Positions 9,446 to 19,474 of a stretch of DNA of 64,000 bases are shown here, one piece after another; positions within the stretch are counted from its first letter, which is position 1; the number at the start of each line of letters is the position of its first letter. The notes under the pieces are model-generated. The model searched no databases. It saw only the letters and a program-made list of their open reading frames with translations, and had not been told where the DNA came from. The position numbers were made by a program, and so were the translations under genes. Origin of the DNA: Peronospora farinosa (taxonomy: Eukaryota > Oomycota > Peronosporomycetes > Peronosporales > Peronosporaceae). The stretch is from positions 1-64,000 of the forward strand of contig CANTFK010000838.1 of NCBI GenBank assembly GCA_947646735.1. Direction: 5' to 3'.

Positions 9446-10150
9446 GTGAGTTCATTAATAAGACTCAGGATGAGCTTTTGCGTGAAAGCTCGGAATGAGG
9501 AGCTCAACAGAACTGTTGAGACGCTCTCTATCCGGCCTACTCAACTGAGGCCCATTCGGATGGACCCTCCGAAGTTCGATGGAACTAGCCCTCACACGAT
9601 TGTTCACTGGCTATTAGCAGTTGAGCAATGTGGAGTGGCATAGCTCATCGAAGACGACACCAGAATGGTGTCGTATGCCATGTCCAACTTGCGTGGTAAA
9701 GCGTCAGAGTGGTCATACTCTGCGCTGATGGCAAATGCTGATGCATTTCCATCATGGACGATCTTTAAGTCAAAGATTCGCGCCATGTATCAGCCGCCTA
9801 ACAACGAAGTGTTGCTTATGGTGCGCTTCTTTAGAACATGACAGTCGAAACGCTCTCTGTAAGAATTTGTGCAGGAGATGCTTTTGCTGTCGGCGTCTAT
9901 TAATGGGGAACCGATACCGGAACGTATCAAGGTGGCCACGTTCATAAATAGACTTAGGCACGGCCCATCGCGTCAGGCCCTTTTTAGAAAGGTGCCAGCG
10001 ACGATGGAAGAAGCAATTGACATTGCCTTAGTTGAGGAGCAATCCTACAACAGCGCCTCGGCGACAGCCAATCACAGGACGTCGTCCGAGAAGTCTGATG
10101 CCACTCCTATGGAGTTAGGCAATGCAGACGTGGTCTGCTACAAGTGAGGC
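9446..10150 (+). pseudogene. Element 2 gag
   Basis: Frames give MDPPKFDGTSPHTIVHWLL (a typical capsid start of this family), then a stop, SNLRGKASEWSYSALMA, two more stops, FVQEMLLLSASINGEPIPER and MEEAIDIALVEEQSYNSAS, ending with PMELGNADVVCYK and a stop. The CCHC knuckle that should follow is broken at that stop. All pieces are in order, so this is one gag gene decayed by point mutations. Confidence 0.82.
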
Positions 10151-10307
10151 CATGAGATGTGTTTCTGCTATGCAAACTTGCTGCTGGTGCTACGGAAGCC
10201 AGTAAGAAGGCTCCCTACCCGAAGGGAGGTGCGAAGAACCAGCGTGCACGACGCGCAAGTTCAGCACCCGCCCAAGATGGGTCGGGAGATGCGGGAGCGC
10301 AGTAGGG

Positions 10308-10757
10308 GTGGGATGCCCTACTGTCGCGGACTCTGAAGCTACCCCTAAGTTCAGAGTGATCGAACAAATGGGTAGCATAGTCCCTGAGGTTCCGAAAGGT
10401 CGGACCTCAACCCTTTTGGTCTATAGCGCTCGAGTACGAGGCTATGACCAAGTGATGACCCTTCTCGTGGATTCGGGTGCATCACAAAACTTTGTGAAAC
10501 TCGCGGCTCTGAAAAAGAGTCCGGCGAGTTGTGAGTCGCTTTGCCAGGATGGCAAGCGAGAAGAGGCGATCGTTCGTTTAGCGAACGGCGCGCACGTAAA
10601 ATTAGAGGGAGTTCGAGTTGGACTCGCCTTCAGTTTCAGTGACTTCTCTTGCAAAAAGAAGTTCACGGTGCTATGTATGGAGAGTCCGTATGACCTCATC
10701 CAAGGCATGCCTTGGTTGGCTAAACACCAACCATGGATAGACTGGCGTACACGCTAA
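10308..10757 (+). pseudogene. Element 2 aspartic protease
   Basis: A 149-codon open stretch with TLLVDSGASQNFVKLAAL (catalytic D-S-G) and the closing YDLIQGMPWLAKHQPWIDW. The matching gene in element 3 has LILGMPWL, so the usual Gly-containing I-L-G motif has become I-Q-G here. Confidence 0.83.
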
Positions 10758-11241
10758 CTCTACGCAGGACACCGGAAAGGGTGTGCTCGTGTGAGAGGCA
10801 TATGTGACTGATGCTGTGTCAAACAAAGTTGAAGGTGAAATGACTGTATGTCAATTGACACCAAGTACTACCCAGCTCGGTGAGCCTAGAGTAGTTGGAA
10901 GTGTCCTGACAGAAAGTCAGCTGTCACAAATTTCTACCTAGATCGAGGAGACAGGTGTAGTGAATGGGACGATGACAGGAAGTCATACGTCCGATGGTCC
11001 TGCACAGATCCAAGAGCCTGTGGCAGCTGATGGTGAGCTGACAAGAAGTCAAGCGCCACAAGAACCGGCACAAATCCATGATCCTGGTGAGGCTGGAAGA
11101 AGGGCTATTACTGTAACAGCAACGACACCTTCTTTCAGGTCAAAGTTCGTGGTGACTCGAAGAACGAGCACCAGACGTATTAAGACGGTCAAGGGCACGT
11201 CGAAGCGAGTGAGTCTCGGTCCAAGAGGAAGGACCTACGAA

Positions 11242-12590
11242 CTAGTTGTTCGAGGTCGTCGAAGACAAGATGATGGAGGCGTCCTCAGTTGAGGTGCTCC
11301 AACTTGTCTTGGCATCTGCCGAGGAGATAGTAAATCTCTCGGAGATGACGTGGGATCCTTTCCTGTCCGAACTAAAGGAAGGAAAGATCCACGAGATAGT
11401 CGCACCAGTTCCAGAAGAGAACGTGGTGGACTGTTTCTCTTCATCCACAATGGATGAGAGCGTCTTGGAGACCGACAAAAAGAAACGGTTCGCTGCTCAT
11501 GCTGAGACGCTTTGAAAGACAGCCCGTTCTATGATGTTCTGTGGAAACACTGTGATGTGTTTCCAGCAGAAGTGCCGAGCCGCCTACCGGCCGATAGGGG
11601 CATCAAGCACGAGGTTGATCTGGAGCCTGGCACCAAGTATTGTGTGACCAGGCAATGGCCGTTGCCGAAGAAACAAGTCGTTTACATCGATAAGTTCTTC
11701 GACAAGCGAGCCAAGGCGGGACATGTACGTGAGAGCAAGTAGCCTCACTACAGCCCGACCTTCTGTGTGCGTAAAGACACGGGTGGATGGAGCGTGGTTC
11801 ATGCTTATAATAAGCTGAACACGGCCACCATTCCGGCTTAAACGCCGATCCCGCGGAAATATGTCTTGTTGAATTCCATGGGAAAGTCAACTATCTTCTC
11901 CTCGTTGGATCTGAGGATGGCTACTATCAAGTTCTCATGAGAGATAATGATGTAGCCAAAACGGCAGTAAGCACTCCAAGCGGTATGCTGTGGGAGTGGC
12001 TTGTGATGCCACAAGGGTTGAAAAATGCTCCGGCAACATTCAACCGAGTGGTGGCTCACGTGATGCGTCAGCACCGTGCCTAGGCGCCCCATTACTTTAA
12101 CGATGTATTCGTGCATAGTAGGGCGGAGGACGGTCTGAGCGCAATAGAGTCGCACAAGCGTCATTTAGACGCTGTGTTGCAGACTCTGGGTGACGCCCAA
12201 TTATACGTTAACTTGCAAAAGTGAGTAATAGGGGTCCCCGAGATACCTGTACCGGGCTGCATCGTAGGTGCACACGGTGTACGAGCAGACCCAGAAAAGG
12301 TTAAGACTGTAAATGAATGGCCAGTCTCACTTAATGTGAAGGATCTGCGCCAATTCCTTGGGCTCGCTAATTACTTGCATAAGTACAGCAAAGAATTATG
12401 CGGAGCAGACAAGCCATTGTCTGACCTTTTGAAAAAGGATACAGAATGAACTTGGTCAAAGGAGCAAGTAGATGCGTTTACATCAGTGAAGCAATCTCTT
12501 GTAGAGGCACCGGTCTTGGCATTGCCAGACGCGTATAAGCCCTTTAGCGTCGTCTGCGATGCAAGCAATTTTTTAAATCGGCAGCGCGCT
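11242..12590 (+). pseudogene. Element 2 reverse transcriptase
   Basis: The linker (about 11246-11515) is followed by HEVDLEPGTKYCVTRQWPLP, FDKRAKAGHVRESK and a stop, SPTFCVRKDTGGWSVVHAYN, further stops, and [19 protein letters not shown]. The active-site motif reads YFND, with Asn where the first catalytic Asp of YxDD should be. Downstream frames carry the thumb (KDLRQFLGLANYLHKYSK). At least six stops interrupt it. Confidence 0.85.
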
Positions 12591-12591
12591 C

Positions 12592-14003
12592 ATGCAAAAG
12601 GATGACAAAGGCGTTGACCGTGTCATATCTTATCAGTCTCGGCTTTTAAAAGCTGCCGAGCAGAATTACCCTGTGCATGACAATGAGCTACTTTCAATTA
12701 AGTATGCCCTTGTGAAGTTTTGGGTGCACCTCTTGGGCTCCGAACCTTTTGTGGTTTATACGGATCTCGCATCACTGCGGACAGCTATAAATTCACCGCA
12801 CCTCTCGCCGAGAATGGCAAGCTGGCTAACATTCTTCTCTGAATTTAATTTCAAAGTTGAATATAAACCGGGTAAGTCGAATGTCTTGGCTGACGCGTTA
12901 TCGCGCAGACCAGACTTCGAGGCAAGACACCAGGACAGTGTGTCTCGTGCGAAAGCACAAGTTGAGTCGTCAACATTGGCAGCCATGAAGGCCTACCATG
13001 TGACGAGCTCAATGGCCTCCGATATAAAGGAGTGTTACAGGCAGGACGAACATTGTCGCCTGCTGTTGGATCATTTTGGTGGACGAAAGGTTACCCTTCC
13101 GTCGCACCTCAAAGCGAAACTAAATCGCTTTAGTTACAGTGATGTCCTGTTATGGCATCAACTGTCACCCTGTGATCCTTTGAGAATCTGTGTCCTTCAT
13201 GACACAGATCTCAAGCTGATGATACTTCACGAGTGCCATGATGCGCCATCTAGTGGGCATCTGGGCCGTGAAAAGACATTCTTACGAGTGTCAGAGGAGT
13301 TTTGGTGGCCCACCTATATCGGTGGGTGGCCAACTATATTCGCTCTTGTGAAGAGTGTCAGCGCATAAAGCCTGCACCTTCAAACAGTGAGCCACTGAAG
13401 CCACTGCCGATTCCAACTGAATGTTGGAAGTCGGTCAGTTTGGACTTCATGTTTGGCTTATTGCCTGACCATAAAGGCAGGACGGGGCTCGTCGTCTTTG
13501 TAGACAGACTGAACAAGATGGTGCATTTGGCACCATGTAGCACCAAGATCTCAGGAAAAGAGTCAGCCCTCTTGATTCTGGATCACGTATATCGACTACA
13601 CGGAATGCCCGAGTTCATAGTGTTGGACCGGGATCCGAGTTTTACGTCGGGTTTTTGGCGTCATGTGTTTGAGCTGCTAGGTAGCAAGATCCACATGCCA
13701 ACCGCTGATCATCCCCAGACCGATGGCCAAACAGAACGGGCCAATCGAGTCATGGCGGATGTGTTGCAAACGGTAGCGACTTCCAAAGAATGGAGCAAGC
13801 AATTGCCATCCGTGGAGTTCATTATTAGTAACAGTGCTCACGCCAGTACGGGTGAAACACCGTTTTATATCAACGTACTTCGTAATCCTTGGACGACAGT
13901 CTCGTTTGTGCGCAGCCCAAGTCAAAGTGGGGGAGGGCCCCTCACTTCGCTCGGTGCGAATGCCAAAAAGGCCAAGCTTTCCCTAGTGACACTGCTAATT
14001 TAG
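12592..14003 (+). pseudogene. Element 2 RNase H and integrase
   Basis: 12592-13368 is open and holds RNase H signatures (NYPVHDNELLSIKYALVKF, SNVLADALSRRPDF) and the integrase zinc finger (HECHDAPSSGHLGREKTF). After a frameshift near 13310 the second frame gives the finger's C-x2-C (SCEECQRIKPA), and the core SLDFMFGLLPD, FIVLDRDPSFTS, TADHPQTDGQTERANRV with all three acidic residues. It ends near 14003 where the frame shifts again. Confidence 0.88.
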
Positions 14004-14204
14004 AAGTAGTCACAACACCTATAGGTGTCACAGAGGAGGCACGGCAAGAAATGCCAGTGCTCCTTGACGATGACACTATGGTGTTATCAACAGCGTCGAC
14101 CCATGACCGATCTCTTGGAGGCGCCATAGGCGAGCTGGATGCTAAAAGTGTGAGTAAAGCTCAGCGCTTCGTGGATGAGCGATTAGACATCACACGTAAA
14201 GTCC

Positions 14205-14552
14205 GTGACACGATGGAAAGCGCACAGGACAAGCAATAACAATGAACACTTTAGTGTGGGGGGCAAAGTGCTTTTACGTACTGCTACCCTACCTACAAAT
14301 GCAATTTATGTACTACCTGGTGGTACTACTAAGCTATTGCCTCGATTCATTGGGCCATTTACAGTGGTCGAGGAGGTTGTAGACCTAAACTACAAGCTCA
14401 CTCTCCCACCGTATATGAAGACGCGCCCCGTGTTTCACGTGGGTCGTCTGAAACGGTATGTGGATCCACACAAGAGATCACATATCCGCATCAGTCGAAC
14501 GAGATCGATGGTGACGTCGACTGTGAGTCGAGCGTCGGTGAAGATCAGGTGA
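14205..14552 (+). pseudogene. Element 2 integrase C-terminal (GPY/F) domain
   Basis: Open frame with LLPRFIGPFTVVEEVVDLNY and VFHVGRLKRYVDP. This is the GPY/F module that follows the catalytic core in Ty3/Gypsy integrases. It is followed by an acidic linker in shifted frames (14553-14840). Confidence 0.82.
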
Positions 14553-14769
14553 CGGGGAAGGTGAACGACTTCTCCTATACGAGACCGACGACAGAGGACT
14601 TGGTGATCGAGGAGGAACTCCGCGTTGGACGCGAGTCTCTCATCACCAGTCGTTCGTGTATGTCCAAACGAGCCTTCAGGTGATCATGCCCCTGACGATA
14701 CCTTGTATCCACAGAGCGTAGATCCGAAGTCAGTCGCGAGACTTAATTTGACAGATCAGCCACCTCTTT

Positions 14770-15047
14770 CTTCAGCGCAGCGATCTCCGCCTGCGACTGA
14801 ACGACAACAGGATAGGAAGCCGCGAATAGTTGGGCGTAATCGCCGCTCCTATCAAACGCAACCTGTTTTGGTGGATATGGGGAAGAACACACGCTTCCTT
14901 GTTGAAAGGTTGTTGGCCCACCGCCATGTGAAGCAAAAGCTTCAGATCCTTGTCCAGTGGAAAGGATACTCGAAGAGTTTCGACTCCTGGGAATCGATTG
15001 AGGCGTTTCGAAACGACGTGCCTGGTAGGGTGTCTGCTTATGAGTAG
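14770..15047 (+). pseudogene. Element 2 chromodomain
   Basis: The frame ending at 15047 reads FLVERLLAHRHVKQKLQIL, then VQWKGYSKSFDSWES and DVPGRVSAYE. The layout (E-R-L-L, V-x-W-K-G-Y, S-W-E) is that of a retroelement chromodomain. The homologous piece of element 3 is at 58980-59192. Confidence 0.85.
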
Positions 15048-15104
15048 AAGCACCAGCTGCATTTGTACTGCTAGGTCATGATGGAATAGCAGGGGCAGCG
15101 TGAC

Positions 15105-15121
15105 GAGAGGAGATGGGGGTA
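15105..15121 (+). other. Element 2 polypurine tract
   Basis: GAGAGGAGATGGGGGTA lies directly before TGTTACCACCC, the start of the 3' LTR. Element 3 has a matching GGGGGTA at 59233-59239. Confidence 0.65.
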
Positions 15122-16695
15122 TGTTACCACCCAAAATTCCCCTCGCACGCGTCATAGCGTAGCTGATTTGCTGCGACCGCTGTTTCACTGCATCTGCATG
15201 TGGTTTAACACGGCGCAGGAACTCTGCTTCGTATTAGTCGGTTGTTTCGTTAAAACGCAACACGACGGGGATAGGGAAAGCAAGACCTAGTGCTTTTCCC
15301 TGCCGTTTTCATGATGGAAAGTTGCTAAGAGTTTATTAGCGTCAATAGTGGCACGCTCTAGGAGCGTCGCACTTATTTCTCGAGCGTGACCACTCGGATG
15401 GTGGTGGCATTGGTGGCAAGACACCCCTCACCTAGCCACCCTCGCGACGGCGTCCTAGTGAGTCCGACTGTGAAGTCAAAGCTTTTTGCTCACCCTCACC
15501 TAAGTATGACTCTCCATTTTAATTTGTGAAGACGTCAGACGTAGGGTTAACAGAGGCGGACGATTTATAAATCGCCGACCTGCTGTTATGTCACAACTGT
15601 GTCTTTCGAAGCAACGCGCTTAGTTGTGGTCGCTGCACTCGCTGACGCAGACGACGAGGCATGACCTTCGCTATCAGGAAGCATGGAAGCTTCCTGAAGA
15701 TTGAGTGCCTCAAATGATGGGGACAATGTCCCATCAGAGCACTGTGCTCATCACCACTTTGGAGTGATGGCAATGGCGTGCTCTCATCGTAGTCAGCAAT
15801 GAAAGCAAGTCTTCATCTGCACTGTAGTGGGATGGACCAGTGTTCTCAGCTGACAAGCTGACATTAGATGTCGGCGTTATCACAGAAACACTTAGCGACG
15901 GCTGCGAGTTATCGCGGCGCGTTCTCTTTGTTCTGGTATGTATGGGAGCCTTTGCAGGCGACCCATCAGCCTTTCCACGTTTCGGCGGCATAGTCTCTAG
16001 TCGATTTTAACATAAATTTAAAAGTCGTCTTAGAGAGGGGGACGGTGTAAAGGTCTAATTGTTACACGATTCGCTAAGTATCGATTTTATCGGGCATGTT
16101 GAAAAGTGTACGTGGTACCTTAAACCTTCCACTTGCTTGCGGCACATCAATGTGACCCACCCTCGTGAATGTAATATCCATGGATGGATTCACATTCAAC
16201 GGGGATGACGCCAGTTGGGACTATGCGTCATAGTGACGCTTCAGACAGGCGTCACCAGCGGGCTTAAAAATATATTAAGCTCGCACATAAGGATACGCTT
16301 CTAAGGAGACGCGAATCTGATCTTTACATTTATCCAATCAGTAGTTAGATGTATATTCAGTTAATTATCTTTTTATTTTTTTTGTTGTAATGCAGGATAA
16401 TTACTGAAAGCATCTAAGTATTATATTACATATAAGTCAGTCTTGAATTTATTAATTGCCGTCCACTGTGCACGAGAAGCTGAATAAACTTCTGCGTGAC
16501 GTAAGTGAGACACTTGTTAATTGTTCGTTGCGCGGACCGCTCTAAGCGACCGGTAACGGTTGGTACTACGCTTTAAGCGCCGACCTCCACCACTACCACC
16601 ACACGCGGCGGTAAGACGGTCTAGCCGCTTCCTTACGATGCTCAAAGGTGTGTGCTCGTAGCACGTGGCAGCTTCTTTCGAAGTGCCCGTCTACA
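15122..16695 (+). repeat. Element 2 3' LTR (long, probably with an insert)
   Basis: It starts TGTTACCACCC after the polypurine tract and ends GTCTACA at 16695. Its last 480 bp match the 5' LTR at 8693-9172. The left 1.1 kb has no counterpart at the other end because that copy is truncated, so I cannot tell how much is LTR and how much is inserted DNA. A minus-strand gag-like frame lies inside it (15594-15991). Confidence 0.6.
15594..15991 (-). pseudogene. Gag-like N-terminal open frame, antisense in the element 2 LTR region
   Basis: From ATG 15991 the product starts MPPKRGKADGSPAKAPIHTR, basic and Ser/Thr/Pro-rich. After a frameshift near 15770 a second frame (DGTLSPSFEALNLQEASML, then ASSSASASAATTTKR) ends at a stop at 15594. 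Low-complexity, basic starts of this kind are common in oomycete retroelement Gag proteins, but no domain is recognisable. It may be a fragment of another element. Confidence 0.35.
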
Positions 16696-17942
16696 ATCGT
16701 AACGACTGATATTAGACGTCTTTAACAAGAGCGGATAGCCTTATTTAAAGCCCAGCACACAGGCTTAACGATTACTTCTGTTAAAGAGATTATCCAAACG
16801 ATTGAAAGCGCGGCGCTATCCTGATTCCTGTCGGGAAACCACTAGCGCGACCAACGACTCGAGAGAAAGTACGAAGCCTCTAGACTATTATGGCAGCATT
16901 ACTCGATTCGCCTGGTCCATATAGATCCTCGCGTACCGAATGTGATCCTCACTGAGGAGAAGATTTTTTAATTGATCTTGTGAAAGCGGTGAAGGCGAGC
17001 CCGCTATGAAGCGATGAAAAGCTGATATTCTTACACGGTCCATTCTGAGACTCCCTCTCGACGATTCGCTGAGCCTGGAGCTGGCGCAGTCGCTTAATAG
17101 CTATTACCAAAGCGCTTCGCAAGAAAATATCGATCCTTTGGCCGAAGAAGTCTGGCAAAGCGTAGCATTATAAAGGTAGCTGCAGGTTTTTGCTGTCCAG
17201 GAAACGCCCGAGTAGCCCTGTAAAGCCTAATGAGATGACGTTGCTGCGATGGCGCATTAAAAGTTTAATTGTGGGCAAGATCGTGAGTCAGGATAGGGAA
17301 CGATCGAAAAGGTTGAATAGGTTTCGAGGTAGCAAACGGTTTGCGAACTATTTTTTTGCATCTTGCCATCTAAGCGTGACTTTTGATAGTCGTAACTTGA
17401 TCCACAAATGGTGCTGGTGTTCGATAAGCAACCAGCAGTAATACAGCAAACATATACCAGTCCTTTCATGCACTTCATATATTTTTCCAACGATGCATCC
17501 ATCATCTTTGCTTTTAACTCGAGGGTAACAAGTCTGCGAAAAGATTCGAAACATCAGCACGAGGACAACGATCATTATTTAAGGAACGATAATGATCCAC
17601 GTAGAAGACGTCGCATTGCCTTGCCAGAAGGTGCGACTGGACGACTGAAAGCAATATGTTGCCCAGAATAATCAGTGTTAGCGGCAAAGACCAAACAGAT
17701 TAAAACGTTATTGTAGCAATGTTGTCGAGCTCCACATGCAATACGCTTGGTACGATAGTGTTTCTTGCACCACCATCTTGTGGACAGCGAACAGCGAACA
17801 CGACATCGAAACCGGACTTGCTAAGCTTCATGGTACACGCGAGACGAGCAAGACGAAATTGTGAACGGTTCGCATGGAATCATGTTTATTTGCTCTTTAG
17901 TTGAACAACGGTGTTGGGGCTTCGACCTATTGCAATATCAGC
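16696..17942. other. Region without a recognised gene
   Basis: I find no domain in any frame. One plus-strand stretch (17021-17173) has a protein-like run of 50 codons (RLPLDDSLSLELAQSL, then NIDPLAEEVWQ) but no ATG and a stop just upstream. It could be a last exon or chance. Confidence 0.5.
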
Positions 17943-18986
17943 TCAAACAGTGATGCGATTGACGCGCTCGGTCTTCTTCGCGTTTTCGATAATACGTATT
18001 TGCTCAATCACCTCTTCTTTCGGGTTCACCGTGAGCTTTTCCTCTCCACGAATAGCAGCCGCAATGTTTTTGTAGTATACCTCGTACGAGCCGCGCTTGC
18101 TGGGAATGACGCGGGTCTTGCCCGTAACAGCGTCCGTGAACTTGCCAAACGAGCTTTCGGGTTCCTGACCCCAACCTTCGTCGCCAGGACGCTTGCCCGC
18201 ACGCAGAGCCTTCTCCTGTCCATCCTCTCCATACTTCACAAAGGTTCCTTGCGTGCCCACAATCATGTACTTCGGGCCAGGGTTTTTCATTAGCATACCG
18301 GCGCTCAGAATCACCTTCCGCTCCGGGAACTTGTCGTATTTTAGCTCGAGACGGAAGTAATCGTCGTTCTCCGCACCTTCGCGTTGGATCTGGACATCAG
18401 CCTCGACCAAATCGGGCTGGCCGAAGAGCTGTAGTGCCTGGTCCGTCTGATGGGCTCCTAGGTCGTACAATACTCCACCACAGAGTCCAGCCTTCTCCTT
18501 CCAGTAGCCCTTCATGATCGGACGATAACGGTCGTAATGAGCCTCAAACTTGCACACTTGGCCAAGTGTGCCGGCCTCGATCAAGCTCCTCACCGTAAGA
18601 AAGTCACTGTCAAATCGACGGTTCTGGAAGACGGAAAAGACCACGTCATTATCTTTGGCAATGCTGCAGAGTTCCTCGGCCTGTTGTGTCGTGACACATA
18701 GCGGTTTGTCAACGACCACGTGACGTTTCGCCTCCATTGCCTGCTTGGCCTGTTCAAAGTGTACTGTCGTCGGGGTGGAAATGACCACGAGTTGCACGTC
18801 AGTGTTCAGTAGTTCTGCCATGGAGCGCACGATCTTGGGAGCGGGTACTAGCACTAGACTTTTGCAAGTCGAACGTTCCAGCACGTGTGTGAGCTCGAAC
18901 TGACCCGAGCTAAGGAGCAAAGGTGCATGAAAGACGCTTGAGCCCGTGCCGAAACCTACAAGACCAACAGGGATTTTAACAGTCAT
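17943..18986 (-). CDS. Gfo/Idh/MocA-family NAD(P)-dependent oxidoreductase
   Basis: Proteins of this family oxidise or reduce sugars, inositols and related compounds with NAD(P). The N-terminal Rossmann fold is plain: VGLVGFGTGSSVFHAPLL at residues about 6-23, STPTTVHFEQAKQAMEAKRH, and the signature VVVDKPLC (the family's E/D-K-P). The C-terminal alpha/beta domain has GGVLYDLGAHQTDQALQLFG with the catalytic-type D-x-x-x-H. I chose the ATG at 18986 (347 aa), which starts just before the Rossmann strand. An in-frame ATG at 19118 would add 44 residues rich in Ser, Arg and hydrophobics that could act as a mitochondrial presequence. No intron. The substrate cannot be told; E. coli YdgJ-like and oomycete homologues are the nearest kind I know. 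Confidence 0.9.
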   Translation of the reverse strand: MTVKIPVGLVGFGTGSSVFHAPLLLSSGQFELTHVLERSTCKSLVLVPAPKIVRSMAELLNTDVQLVVISTPTTVHFEQAKQAMEAKRHVVVDKPLCVTTQQAEELCSIAKDNDVVFSVFQNRRFDSDFLTVRSLIEAGTLGQVCKFEAHYDRYRPIMKGYWKEKAGLCGGVLYDLGAHQTDQALQLFGQPDLVEADVQIQREGAENDDYFRLELKYDKFPERKVILSAGMLMKNPGPKYMIVGTQGTFVKYGEDGQEKALRAGKRPGDEGWGQEPESSFGKFTDAVTGKTRVIPSKRGSYEVYYKNIAAAIRGEEKLTVNPKEEVIEQIRIIENAKKTERVNRITV

Positions 18987-19474
18987 GTGTGCTCGTGACA
19001 ATACCGGTACAACAAAGGGCGATGGGGCCGTTGACGGGCAGCAAATTCTCAAGTGAGCTCCTGGCGTTCGTATCATTTTTTGGATCGACTGTTTGCTTGC
19101 AAAGAGGAGTGACATCAAGTAAAATTGGTTGTTGCCTGCAGCTTCATCGATGATACATTAACGATTCAAGCACGCTAGTTTGTGTGCGTGATCAAGAAGT
19201 ATCTACTGCAGTGGATAGGGTGTCCATCATAATGCTGCAGATGCCATTCGTCCTCTCTTCAATCTCAAAGCATTTTATACAGTAGCATGAAAACTGGTCT
19301 AGCTTCTAGAGATTCAATAGGCGCAGCTTCCTTTCTCTCGAGTCACTTGTGATCAGATTGCATGTCGGTGTGGCTTGTTCTTCATGGCCCTTTTGAGTCA
19401 CTTCATCATATGCATCCTCGTCCATTCACCAATTCTACTCCAATAATATCGTTGTCATTCACTTCATCTGGACT

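Larger units (their letters stand above)
8693..16695 (+). mobile_element. Element 2: Ty3/Gypsy chromovirus, degenerate
   Basis: In order: truncated 5' LTR (8693-9172), primer-binding region (9174-9191, TCGGTAGCACTAGTAG with one change from TGG), gag (9446-10150), protease (10308-10757), RT (11512-12590), RNase H and integrase (12592-14003), integrase C-terminus (14205-14552), chromodomain (14850-15047), polypurine tract and 3' LTR. Many stops and a changed RT active site show that it is dead. Its pol is roughly 90 percent identical to element 3 in the stretches I compared by eye. Confidence 0.9.
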
